Assembly: GCA_002418205.1 (NCBI GenBank)
Contig: DIDP01000008.1
Coordinates: 73,934 to 137,933, forward strand
Origin: Anaerolineales bacterium UBA5797
Lineage (GTDB): Bacteria > Chloroflexota > Anaerolineae > Anaerolineales > Villigracilaceae
Direction of reading: 5' to 3'
Length of the DNA stretch: 64,000 nt
The notes beneath the pieces are model-generated. The model was not told the origin of the DNA. It did not search any database and saw nothing but the letters and a program-made list of their open reading frames with translations. Positions within the stretch are counted from its first letter, which is position 1. Every line of letters begins with the position of its first letter. The translations under genes and the position numbers were made by a program. Shown here one piece after another: positions 33,385 to 41,474 of the stretch.

Positions 33385-34053
33385 ATGATCCAGATCTGCG
33401 CGTCCCTGCTTGCCGCGAATTACGCCCGCCTGGGCGAGGAAGTACAACGCGCTGAAAACGCAGGAGTGGATTCCTATCATTTCGATATGATGGATGGTCA
33501 TTACGTACCGAACCTTGCGCTTGCCCCCGAACATCTTAAGACGCTGCGCTCGTATTCACACCTGCCATTTCACGCACATCTTGAGTTGGATAACCCGGAC
33601 GATGTTTTATCCAAGTTCGAGTCGTTGCAAGCGGACATGATCATCGTACAATGGGATACACTTTCGGACCCACTCCGTACGTTCGAGAAAATCCGTTCAC
33701 AAAAAATAAAAGTTGGATTGGGGTTGAGTCCCGACGATGCACTTGATGACGTTTCCCGGTTCTTTCTAGAAATTGACCTGCTCCTGCTTCTGGGAGTTTA
33801 TCCAGGCTTCGGCGGACAAACGATTCAACCCGGTACATACGAGAAGATCAAATTCGCTCGAAGGCTTGTCGATCGAACAAGTCATCGACCTGCCATCGCT
33901 GTCGATGGAGGAGTCAAACCAGAGAATGCGGCCGCCCTTGTGCGGGCCGGTGCAGATATCCTCATTATGGGAACGGCATTATTTCAATCATCTGACATGG
34001 CAAGAACCATCGGATCGATCAGGGCATCAATTGCAGGGTCACCGCGCCGCTGA
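33385..34053 (+). CDS. rpe: Ribulose-phosphate 3-epimerase
   Basis: A 222-residue TIM barrel with all catalytic and metal residues of the family: S7, H32, D34 (YHFDMMDGHYVPN), H65 (FHAHLEL) and the Asp in AVDGGV, then PGFGGQ. It interconverts D-ribulose-5- and D-xylulose-5-phosphate; allulose-6-phosphate epimerase activity is the alternative for this family in sugar operons. It follows the KGPDC/HPS gene by 1 bp. The last 35 bp overlap the convergent DUF4097 gene. Confidence 0.88.
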   Translation: MIQICASLLAANYARLGEEVQRAENAGVDSYHFDMMDGHYVPNLALAPEHLKTLRSYSHLPFHAHLELDNPDDVLSKFESLQADMIIVQWDTLSDPLRTFEKIRSQKIKVGLGLSPDDALDDVSRFFLEIDLLLLLGVYPGFGGQTIQPGTYEKIKFARRLVDRTSHRPAIAVDGGVKPENAAALVRAGADILIMGTALFQSSDMARTIGSIRASIAGSPRR

Positions 34054-34840
34054 CGGTCCGGATGGACAGGCTGCCTTGAGCGGAATGGATTTCCCCATCA
34101 CACGTCCGTGTCGTTGATGTAATGCCCGGCAGCAGACAGGTCACCTCTCCGCTTGTGGAGCGTGCCTGAAGGTTCAGGGCTGAGTCCGCGTTCAAATTAA
34201 CGGCAACCGCCCCATGGTCCGTTTCGAGGCGGACAACATCCCCTCCCTGAATCAAACCATCGAACATGATATCCCCCATGATCGTAGATGCGGCAATCTC
34301 CCCGTTCACATTTCGTAGTGTGAGAGCGCCATAATTCCCCACCACACTTACAACTCCTGAACTGTCATCGACAGTGATGCTTCCACGGTTGGAGCGAAGG
34401 GTCAGTTTGCCATTCATCTGTTCAACATCGATATCCCCGGAAATCGAAGCGACTTCCATATCCCCCTGATAACCCTGTGCCAGCACCGAGGCATTGTCTG
34501 TTTCGACTTTCACTTGTTTGTCCTTGGGCAAATGGATGACTACCTTAAGGGGGGCACTGGATGGACTATCACGATGGGAAAACACCTTGACCGATATCTT
34601 TTTTTCATCGGATTCAACCTGATATTCCAATTCATCAACAAACAAAACCTCTCCACCAATGCTGACGCGTGAATCATCCCATGGTAAAAGGATCACTTCA
34701 CCGTAATCAATTTGAATTAGGATCGACTGTACGTCCTTGACATCGGTTAGGCGGGGTTCCAAAACAGTATATTGTTCAGGCGCCGGAACACAGGCAGAGA
34801 CGAAACAAACCAACAGGAGTAGAGCAATCGATCGCTTCAT
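34019..34840 (-). CDS. DUF4097-like beta-solenoid lipoprotein
   Basis: A 273-residue precursor with a lipoprotein signal (FVSAC, lipobox Cys17). The mature part shows the repeating pattern of short beta strands (VEVASISGDIDVEQMNG..., LRSNRGSITVDD..., TLRNVNGEI) typical of DUF4097 adhesin-like repeats. These are found anchored outside the membrane, often with stress or cell-envelope regulation, but no activity is known. The 3' end overlaps the epimerase gene by 35 bp in convergent orientation. The 235 bp upstream to 35075 hold leader sequences only. Confidence 0.75.
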   Translation of the reverse strand: MKRSIALLLLVCFVSACVPAPEQYTVLEPRLTDVKDVQSILIQIDYGEVILLPWDDSRVSIGGEVLFVDELEYQVESDEKKISVKVFSHRDSPSSAPLKVVIHLPKDKQVKVETDNASVLAQGYQGDMEVASISGDIDVEQMNGKLTLRSNRGSITVDDSSGVVSVVGNYGALTLRNVNGEIAASTIMGDIMFDGLIQGGDVVRLETDHGAVAVNLNADSALNLQARSTSGEVTCLLPGITSTTRTCDGEIHSAQGSLSIRTVSGAVTLQLMP

Positions 34841-35075
34841 GGGCTGGGATATGCAGTGTTCAACATTTTAGCATTTAACAGAAGGAAAAACCTCGATTTT
34901 ATTAATCTGATGGCTGCCCGTTTCCCAAATGGAGAGGGCATATCTGTCAGCGAATGAGTTTACCTGGGAAAAACGCCACAATTGAACATGGGTTGTCATG
35001 GTTACACAGGTAAAATTTATCGAACTTCCAACGTCCCTGATATTATAAATAAAACTTTAACTGGTAGGAGTAAAA

Positions 35076-35684
35076 ATGGCAGGAAATTTCGGCGCATACA
35101 CAAACTTAATCGTTCTCACACTTGTGTTAATTCTTCCGATTCTCTTTATTGTTGGCATCAGCCAGAAATGGTCACTCGTCCCACCTCCCAAGGAACGTGA
35201 CTTTGGATCGGTGCTGGCTGAGTGGGCTCAGCAGAGAGGATTGCAATATGTTCCCCAGCATGTATATGTGGTCAGTGGCGTCTACAACAACCGCTGGTTT
35301 TCCATTGGAACAACTAATGAAGAGAACGCGCTCCAGATCCGTATGAGCGTTCAAAATCCACAGCGGACCAGCCTTCAAATCTTTGGGGACTGGCTGGAGG
35401 ATAGCGGGGTGCTGGCGTTTGTCAACCGCTTCCGGATCTACAGCACCCCTTCTGGCTTAGGCGAAACCCTCTTTGACACAAATACTAGGCTGCGTGATTC
35501 TTTATTGAAATTTCCGGGATTGCGGGCGCGCTTTGACTTGCTCTCAGATCCCAAAGATCCCAACCATCTGCATTATTCCCTGCTTGCCGATCTGCCCGGT
35601 GTTGATACACTCGAAGCGATCATGGCTGCCCTATGCCGGTTTTGCGATGACCTCGAAAAGCAAATAGCGCGGAAAGAGTCTTAG
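35076..35684 (+). CDS. Hypothetical protein with N-terminal membrane anchor
   Basis: A 202-residue protein. One hydrophobic helix (about 9-29) is followed by a soluble domain with YVVSGVYNNRWFSIGTT and a cysteine pair near the C-terminus (ALCRFCDDLEKQ). It has a good ribosome site (TAGGAGTAAAA) and an AT-rich promoter-like region before it. No family is recognised; the soluble domain probably faces the cytoplasm, by the positive-inside rule. Confidence 0.6.
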   Translation: MAGNFGAYTNLIVLTLVLILPILFIVGISQKWSLVPPPKERDFGSVLAEWAQQRGLQYVPQHVYVVSGVYNNRWFSIGTTNEENALQIRMSVQNPQRTSLQIFGDWLEDSGVLAFVNRFRIYSTPSGLGETLFDTNTRLRDSLLKFPGLRARFDLLSDPKDPNHLHYSLLADLPGVDTLEAIMAALCRFCDDLEKQIARKES

Positions 35685-35740
35685 GCATCAGGCAAATGAG
35701 TACAAAGCAGAAAGTCCATGAGGAGGATCCTGCGCGGTAA

Positions 35741-36547
35741 TTAAAATGCCTGAGCCAGTTGCTCAATCCCAGGGAATATCCACGTGGGTTGGATCGAACT
35801 GGAGGCAAGACTGGCTGCAGTGGAGACGCCACTGAGAACCAGGATCGTTTTTAATCCCAGACGCTGACCACCAAGGATATCCGTTTCAAGTCGGTCCCCT
35901 AATGACCCGGTCTCATCCACTCCGAGCTGCATCCTCTCCATCGCGATCCGAAACATCCAACCCTCGGGCTTCCCAATAATGAGCGGCTGACGATCCGAAG
36001 CAGCGGTGATCGCCGCCAGGATCGCGCCTCCTCCCGGTACCAATCCTTCCGGTGTGGGATACGCCGTATCGGGATTCGGACCGATATATTCAGCTCCTGC
36101 ACGGATGAGCAGGGTGGCAAGCTTGAGCATTTCATAATTGAGCTGCCGATCCATTGTGGCGACAACAGCGCTGACACTCGTGTCGGCCAGGGTAAATCCT
36201 GCCTCGGAAATCAATCCCTTCAGCGCAGCCTCTCCAACCACATATATGCGGCTTCCGGGTGGATATTTCGATCGTAGATAATGGACTGTGGCAATCGCAG
36301 CTGTAATCACCTGCTCGGGCAGGACCTCAACTCCCATTTTTTCAGCTTTCTGCGCGAATCCTTCTGGTGTTTGAGTGTTGTTGTTGGTCGCCAGCATAAA
36401 CTTGATCTGACGCCGTCGGAGCGCATCGAAGAATTGATGCAGTCCTGGCATGGGAGTATCTCCCTGCCAAAGCACACCATCCATGTCAATAATCAACCCT
36501 CTCAGATTGCCAAGCTCGGCTAGACCGGTGGAACGGATGGATTGCAT
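35741..36547 (-). CDS. HAD-IIA family sugar/nucleotide phosphatase (NagD-like)
   Basis: A 268-residue HAD hydrolase. Motif I is LIIDMDGVLWQGD with the nucleophile Asp; the C2-cap segment includes ATNNNTQTP; the last motif includes GDRLETDILGGQRLG. Members remove phosphate from sugar phosphates, nucleotides or 2-phosphoglycolate. The gene diverges from the VOC gene; the region between holds one TTCACA-NN-TGTGAA site, which suggests that it belongs to the polyol regulon and clears sugar phosphates. Confidence 0.87.
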   Translation of the reverse strand: MQSIRSTGLAELGNLRGLIIDMDGVLWQGDTPMPGLHQFFDALRRRQIKFMLATNNNTQTPEGFAQKAEKMGVEVLPEQVITAAIATVHYLRSKYPPGSRIYVVGEAALKGLISEAGFTLADTSVSAVVATMDRQLNYEMLKLATLLIRAGAEYIGPNPDTAYPTPEGLVPGGGAILAAITAASDRQPLIIGKPEGWMFRIAMERMQLGVDETGSLGDRLETDILGGQRLGLKTILVLSGVSTAASLASSSIQPTWIFPGIEQLAQAF

Positions 36548-36612
36548 ATCGACAGTTCCTTTTTGTCGGGGTAATTGGAAGGCTCAAATAATTGCCATCA
36601 AATTCTTTGGTT

Positions 36613-36646
36613 CGTTTCATGGTGTTTGGTAAATCATGAAACGAAT
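36613..36646. promoter_or_regulatory. Palindrome CGTTTCAT ... ATGAAACG
   Basis: 8-bp arms lie in the leader of the HAD phosphatase gene. It could be an operator or RNA hairpin. Confidence 0.35.
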
Positions 36647-36699
36647 ATAAAAATATTCTACCCATGAAACCAAGGATTGCAAAGCATTGGTGGACAACA

Positions 36700-36713
36700 T
36701 TCACAAATGTGAA
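36700..36713. promoter_or_regulatory. Single TTCACAAATGTGAA operator
   Basis: A perfect 14-bp copy of the palindrome found at 31520-31553 and 32684-32717 lies between the divergent HAD phosphatase and VOC genes. No second copy is found 20 bp away. Confidence 0.65.
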
Positions 36714-36820
36714 CAAGAATCCATTGGCTCCTGTTTTTCCTGATTGAAATTCCAGGCTTAAGAGGTATCATCAATAAGCCATCACCGGTCTTTCCAACGA
36801 CTCTTCATAAGGAAAATAAC

Positions 36821-37360
36821 ATGACAAAATCAGAGATCGACTCGACTCTTCCCCTGCCATTTCTAAAAAATGGCATTGCTCAAATCGCCATCCTTGTTGA
36901 TGATCTTGAGAAAGCTGTTGAAAATTACTGGTTCCTATGCGGCATTGGACCCTGGCATATCTATACTTACGCAAAACCCTTGGTCAAAGAAATGTCTTAT
37001 CATGGGCATCCGGCTGAGTATGAGATGCGGATTGCATTATCACAGATTGGCTCGATGCGCATAGAGCTAATCGAAGCGAAAGAAGGCAATTCAATCTATA
37101 AAGACTTTATCGAAGAGCACGGATATGGTGTACATCATTTGGGCATTCTGGTGGAAGACATGGATAATGCGCTGGCACAGGCTCGATCTGCCGGCTTCAA
37201 TATAATCCAGGATGGTTCCGGATTTGGTCTCGATGGAGATGGACATTATGCTTACCTTGAGACGGAGCGACCGCTGGGCGTCACACTGGAACTTATTCAG
37301 CGGCCCAGGGCAAGAGTAAAACCTGAAAAAATATATCCACAAGATGCTGAAACTCTTTAG
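36821..37360 (+). CDS. VOC (glyoxalase/epimerase-like) family protein
   Basis: A 179-residue protein with two beta-alpha-beta-beta-beta modules: IAQIAILVDDLEKAVENYW at the start and GVHHLGILVEDMDNAL near 100, with a metal-ligand-type Glu late (VTLELIQ). The pattern is closest to methylmalonyl-CoA epimerase-like or dioxygenase-like VOC proteins. The substrate is unknown. It shares the operator-bearing intergenic region with the HAD phosphatase gene. The 175 bp downstream to the IS element are empty. Confidence 0.75.
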   Translation: MTKSEIDSTLPLPFLKNGIAQIAILVDDLEKAVENYWFLCGIGPWHIYTYAKPLVKEMSYHGHPAEYEMRIALSQIGSMRIELIEAKEGNSIYKDFIEEHGYGVHHLGILVEDMDNALAQARSAGFNIIQDGSGFGLDGDGHYAYLETERPLGVTLELIQRPRARVKPEKIYPQDAETL

Positions 37361-37535
37361 GGTTAAGCAATTCAAATCATATATTCTGCATAGTTGTTTG
37401 AATAAAGGTCATAGGGCAACGATCTAAGCCGTGAAACGCATGCTTCGCAAACGATCTGGGCAGCAGGTTGTCATGGTCGTTTTGTCTTAAATAACCAATT
37501 ATTGCTTTTTCTGGATAATGCTCTGTACTTCAAGC

Positions 37536-38995
37536 ACTTGAGTTTAGAGTAGCAAAGTAACGCACAGAGAATGTGCGATCAGACTGAGCCTTAAAAAACG
37601 AAAAGCAAATACCGATTACGGGCTGGCGGCAGGTGATTTTGGCACCTTTTTGCCTTTGAAGATCACCGCATAACGGAGGCGAGGCGCCGGATGATAATTC
37701 TTTGGTCTGCCAGTGCCTTTTCCAGCCGGTCTGGCAGTCGCGGCCGGTGTACCCAACTCCACTAAAAATACCAGAGCCGAACGTTGCACCTGGGCCGGAG
37801 TGAGTGGGCTGCCTTGACCTGGCTTGCGTGGATACCAAGCCGGGCGATCGGGTTTGACCTGTTCCCGCAGGAGCAGCAGTTGCCAATACGCCAGAGCACA
37901 CAACCACATCCATTGCTGAGCGCTCACGAGATTGGGCGAGCGATTGGTATTGAGGCCCATGTGCTGTTTCAAGAACCGGAACAGGTGCTCGATCGCAAAG
38001 CGCCACAGATACATGCGGCACAAATCTGCTAGCGCAACCTCTGGCGGTCCTCTCCAGAATAACCACATCGGTCGTTTATAGCGCGGCGCCCCATCGGCTT
38101 TGAGAAATTCCACCTGGACCAGTGTAGCGCTCAGGCTGGCCAGCTTCTTGAAGTGCAATTTCTGTCAGGCCTGGACACGGACAGTTTGATCTCCCAACGA
38201 GAAGGTTTCGCACCGATCGGCAGCACGATGAGCGCCATGCAACTTGAAAGACTTACCGTGTTTGCGGGGGGCCCCGCAACTGCCCTTGGGTTTCTGCTTG
38301 GGCACTTCATACAAGACCCGGTTGCCGTGCAGGCGGATCAGCCCAAACGTGTGCTGGAACCGCTCGAACAAGCCTAGAAAACGGTGTTCTTCGTAACGAC
38401 TGTCCGCCACGATCACTTTGCGGTGTCGATCGCGTAGATCCAATTCCTGCACCTGGACCGCCGCCAGTTGGGTGTCGGTTGTCTCGGTGTCGATCCGTTC
38501 GACATCGACCGGTGCAACCCACGATGTCCCGAATTGAACCAGCCGCACCAACCAGGAATATTTGTGTCCATAACGCATCGGATCCTTTTGATTCGACTTC
38601 AACACCCCCCGATCTGGCAGGGTCTCGGCTTCTTCATGTTCATTGGGTGTGGCATCCACCGCATACACCCGGTAGCCTGCAATCGTTTCACTGTCTTCCG
38701 GCACACACTCCGGCAACAACGAAAGAATTTTACCAATGTCCATCTCACCATTTTCCAGACCATCATACACACTGCTGAACTTGCGCCGAAAGGGCTTCTG
38801 TTCACTCAAGGTCACCGGTGAATTCACCTGACCTGCTACCGTCAGGGCGTCGATCAGGTCGAACAAAATGTCCGCTCGCCTTCTCAGACTTTGGTATACT
38901 GCTTTTCGGAACTCGCTGATTTTTGTATTGGTCACACTTTACTTTTATCAGCAAGTTCCATTTATGTTAAGGTCCGTTGAACTCTAAACTCAAGT
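37536..38995 (-). mobile_element. IS4-superfamily insertion sequence, decayed
   Basis: The terminal inverted repeat ACTTGAGTTTAGAGT is perfect over 15 bp (37536-37550 and complement of 38981-38995), bounding about 1.46 kb with one transposase frame. The further TTCAAGCAC segments outside the ends are also inverted. No target-site duplication is evident. Confidence 0.8.
37616..38935 (-). pseudogene. DDE transposase interrupted by an in-frame TGA
   Basis: A 439-codon reading frame broken by TGA at 38165-38167. The first part (38165-38935) has the first two acidic residues of the DDE triad (YAVDATPNE, VIVADSRYEE). The second part (37616-38158) has the IS4 YREK signature: Y-LW-R-FAI-E-HLFRFL-K, with the catalytic Glu. 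The TGA is most simply TGG to TGA, as the context VRVQA-x-QKLHF fits Trp. Without readthrough the product lacks the catalytic Glu, so the element should not move unaided. Confidence 0.75.
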
Positions 38996-39031
38996 TAAGT
39001 AGAAGGTGCTTGAAATTATGTTAAATGCCCA

Positions 39032-39394
39032 CTAGGCATGTATCGGGTTGTTTTCGAGGACGTGAATCAATTCTTTTAAAGAAAGATCGGTGAGGTCTTC
39101 CTCGTGACTTTCCAACCATTTCATTTTTATCCAACTCCCGTCGGATGAAAAAGCCATGATTCTTATCAATGGATGTTTTTTGATAAATGTATCGGTCCAC
39201 TCCGGGATTTTTTTATCAGCAGGTAAAGACATGATTACCCATTCTGCCTCGTGCTGTTCAAGGGCAGCGGGCAGGCTGGTGTGATCAGAAATTTCCTGTA
39301 CCACCTCCAGGTGGTCGGCTTTGATCAGGATACGATTCAGCATTTCGCGCAGTAACCGCGAGCCGTTTGCCAGAATGATTCGTTGGTCAGACAT
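39032..39394 (-). CDS. Stand-alone receiver-like protein with Ser at phospho-acceptor site
   Basis: A 120-residue response-regulator receiver fold without output domain. The usual Asp of the phosphorylation site aligns to Ser (WVIMSLPAD), and the acidic pair at the N-terminus is weak (ANGSRLLREML). It therefore cannot be phosphorylated normally. ATG 39394 has GGAGGG eight bases upstream. The gene lies downstream of a NarL-type regulator gene, which also has Ser at this site, and a 20-bp palindrome lies between them. Confidence 0.6.
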   Translation of the reverse strand: MSDQRIILANGSRLLREMLNRILIKADHLEVVQEISDHTSLPAALEQHEAEWVIMSLPADKKIPEWTDTFIKKHPLIRIMAFSSDGSWIKMKWLESHEEDLTDLSLKELIHVLENNPIHA

Positions 39395-39490
39395 AGTAAA
39401 AGCCCTCCAATGCATGGTATATGATGTAATCGATGGTTACAGGATAGCATCACGGTACTTAAAGCACCATATGCAAGGTAATAGGGCGCG

Positions 39491-39510
39491 GATATATATT
39501 TGGATATATC
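39491..39510. promoter_or_regulatory. 20-bp palindrome GATATATATTTGGATATATC (copy 1)
   Basis: Perfect 7-bp arms (GATATAT/ATATATC) around ATTTGG, in the leader of the receiver-like gene. A 19/20 match occurs on the other strand at 43526-43545. It is likely a binding site for a regulator, possibly the neighbouring NarL-type protein. Confidence 0.55.
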
Positions 39511-39524
39511 TTGTAAAAAGAGGG

Positions 39525-40205
39525 TTATTTTTTGATAAATGCGAGGTAGGCGGCGGCTTCCCCTCTGCTGCCAACATTGAGTTTTTCCAAAATACTGTGA
39601 ACGTGATTTTTGACAGTGCCAATCTCGATCACAAGTTGTTCGGCGATTTCCTGATTGGTCAATCCCTTGCCGATCAACCCCAGCACTTCGAGCTCCCGTG
39701 AAGTTAATCCTGATGCATCTGTCACGCTGTTTTCCACACCCGAGAACAAATGCGCCAGATCGGAGAGACGTTCCATCATTGCGGCGGCGATCTTGGGAGA
39801 GACAAAGACCTTGCCATCCTGTGCCGCGCGGACGGTCTCGATCAACTCTTCGAGCGAGTCATCCTTCAGGATGTATCCTGTGGCGCCCGCCTCCACATAT
39901 CGCAATACACGTTTTTTTTCTTCAGTTAACCCGAGCGCAAGGACCTTTGTGTCGGGTGCCATCTCTGTAATGGCGCTGGTCAGCTTGAGCGCCCCCAGAT
40001 CGGACAGGCGTGTGCTGACCAGGGCAACATCGATAACGTTTTCCTGGACGATCTTCAGAGCATCTTCAGGGTTCGTTACACATCCCACTACATGAATATC
40101 CGGTTCGTCTTCCAGGGCGGCCCCAATGACATTGCCAATTAGTTTGAATTCGTTCACCAATAAAATGTTGATGGGGCGTGAGGGTCTTTCGGCCATTTCA
40201 CTCAT
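39525..40205 (-). CDS. NarL/FixJ-type regulator with pseudo-receiver domain
   Basis: A 226-residue protein: receiver domain about 12-130 and LuxR-type helix-turn-helix about 160-222 (LTSRELEVLGLIGKGLTNQE..., TVKNHVHSIL). The phospho-acceptor Asp is replaced by Ser (VALVSTRLSD) and the acidic pair reads N-E (LLVNEFK), while the switch Thr/Ser and Lys (GYILKDDS) are kept. Activation must be by another route (constitutive, ligand or partner). No ribosome site is obvious at the ATG. Confidence 0.8.
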   Translation of the reverse strand: MSEMAERPSRPINILLVNEFKLIGNVIGAALEDEPDIHVVGCVTNPEDALKIVQENVIDVALVSTRLSDLGALKLTSAITEMAPDTKVLALGLTEEKKRVLRYVEAGATGYILKDDSLEELIETVRAAQDGKVFVSPKIAAAMMERLSDLAHLFSGVENSVTDASGLTSRELEVLGLIGKGLTNQEIAEQLVIEIGTVKNHVHSILEKLNVGSRGEAAAYLAFIKK

Positions 40206-40340
40206 GTAAAAAATTATACGTCAAAACGGCGGGAAGGGTATGGATTTGAATACGCAGATGAGAAAGAATTAAGAAAGTATTTTCACGGGCTGAATGGGTT
40301 TAGCCATCCTTATGGAGCAGGGTCTTGTTTCCCATCTCCA

Positions 40341-40603
40341 TCACGATATTCTCATAGTGAAGTTTGCGGTCCATTCGAGAAGGGCTTCCATCAATTTGCG
40401 CACATGTTCCCTTGTATCTTCATCTGTAGGTCTGCCATCGGGTCGAATTTTTCTGCCGAGTGGGTGACAAACACCCGAGGTTTGTTCAGCGGCAGCATGT
40501 TCGTGGGCACACACTGCGTAGTAGTGCCCGATTATAGGATCCCTTTCGTAAACTGCCTCCAATGCCTAACTTTAACTTTCTTTGTGGACAGATTTGGCAA
40601 CAT
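40341..40603 (-). pseudogene. Small gene with apparent frameshift
   Basis: ATG 40603 has a perfect ribosome site (AAAGGAGAAAAA) and encodes MLPNLSTKKVKVRHWRQFTK before a TAA at 40532. The other frame (open from 40562) continues as DPIIGHYYAVCAHEHAAAEQ and on to a TGA at 40341, with protein-like composition. Joining the two near the AAAGGGA run gives a protein of about 85 residues. Either a sequencing or real frameshift, or programmed slippage. No family is recognised. Confidence 0.45.
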
Positions 40604-40642
40604 TTTTTCTCCTTTCGATCAAAGATGAGTCCGCCTTTCAAT

Positions 40643-40673
40643 CAGGAACTCCACATGATGAGTGGAGTTCCTG
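40643..40673. terminator. Hairpin downstream of the cupredoxin gene
   Basis: The 11-bp stem AGGAACTCCAC/GTGGAGTTCCT with an ATGATGA loop, 33 bp beyond the stop codon. There is no T-run on the minus strand, so termination is only probable. Confidence 0.5.
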
Positions 40674-40705
40674 TTGGTTTTACCCAAGACTCATGTGAAA
40701 TGTGA

Positions 40706-41335
40706 TCAATCCAGGTTGCGGACATAGAGTATGCCAGCCATACCCAGATCGAAATGTCTTGGAGTCTCGCCTTCAAAGCAGCCCATGGTCCATGTACCCA
40801 CCATTTCTTCAGTGACTTTGAAATAAATGGAGGCTTCGTTCTCTGGCATAAGCATGACCATTCCGCCGTTTGCCATGGCTTCACCATGATCATCGCCGTG
40901 ACCTTCTGCAGATGGGGTGGCTGTCATGCTCATGGCGCTCTCCGGTGTGGGGTTATCCATCTCCATATTCATACCTTCGCCGTTCATTCCCATGACTTCA
41001 GCGTTGCCTGGCACAGTGACATTCGTCAATGCAAAGAAATCGTGCTCGAACCCATCCCCAAGAGTGCCGTCTTCGTTGCGAAGAAGGTTTCGTCCGATCA
41101 TGATTTCGTGCTCCTCCTGTCCTTTGTTGACGACGTGAAGCGTAACATCCTGTCCCACCACCAGCCTGATATGGTCAGGGCTGAACCTGAATTCATCCAT
41201 GGTGATCGTGTATTCGATCTCAGGCGCGTTCGGATTCTGCGTGGGCGTTGGTTCAGGCTGAAATGCAGTCCCACAACCGGATAAAGATAATGTTACGATG
41301 AAGAGGAGCCTCATATATTTCAGCAACTTGTGCAT
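40706..41335 (-). CDS. Cupredoxin-domain lipoprotein with Met/His-rich loop
   Basis: A 209-residue precursor with a lipoprotein signal (SLSGC, Cys21). The cupredoxin fold shows type-1 copper ligands: His in EEHEIMIG, then Cys, His and Met in MGCFEGETPRHFDLGM. An insertion at about 112-158 is rich in Met and His (MGMNGEGMNMEMDN, MSMTATPSAEGHGDDHGEAM), typical of copper acquisition or storage. It is exported and anchored outside the membrane. It may act in electron transfer or copper handling; the NRAMP metal transporter is next upstream. Confidence 0.8.
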   Translation of the reverse strand: MHKLLKYMRLLFIVTLSLSGCGTAFQPEPTPTQNPNAPEIEYTITMDEFRFSPDHIRLVVGQDVTLHVVNKGQEEHEIMIGRNLLRNEDGTLGDGFEHDFFALTNVTVPGNAEVMGMNGEGMNMEMDNPTPESAMSMTATPSAEGHGDDHGEAMANGGMVMLMPENEASIYFKVTEEMVGTWTMGCFEGETPRHFDLGMAGILYVRNLD

Positions 41336-41474
41336 AAGATTCCTCCTTTCCCGTCAATATTAAACCTAGCATGATCTATTGATTCTGTTTAGGTATCGTG
41401 ATATACGGATGAGATATAACTTTGAATACACCTGTTAAGTCCCAGAATTGGAAGCAGGCAATTCATCATCGTGT

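Noticed and set aside
38165..38167. In-frame TGA in the transposase as a second selenocysteine codon
   Set aside because: The context fits loss of Trp (TGG to TGA), there is no Cys-type redox motif, and transposases are not known selenoproteins. Treated as decay of the IS element.
37526..39005. Target-site duplication of the IS element
   Set aside because: The flanks outside the 15-bp inverted repeats do not show a direct repeat; TTCAAGCAC occurs on both sides, but inverted.
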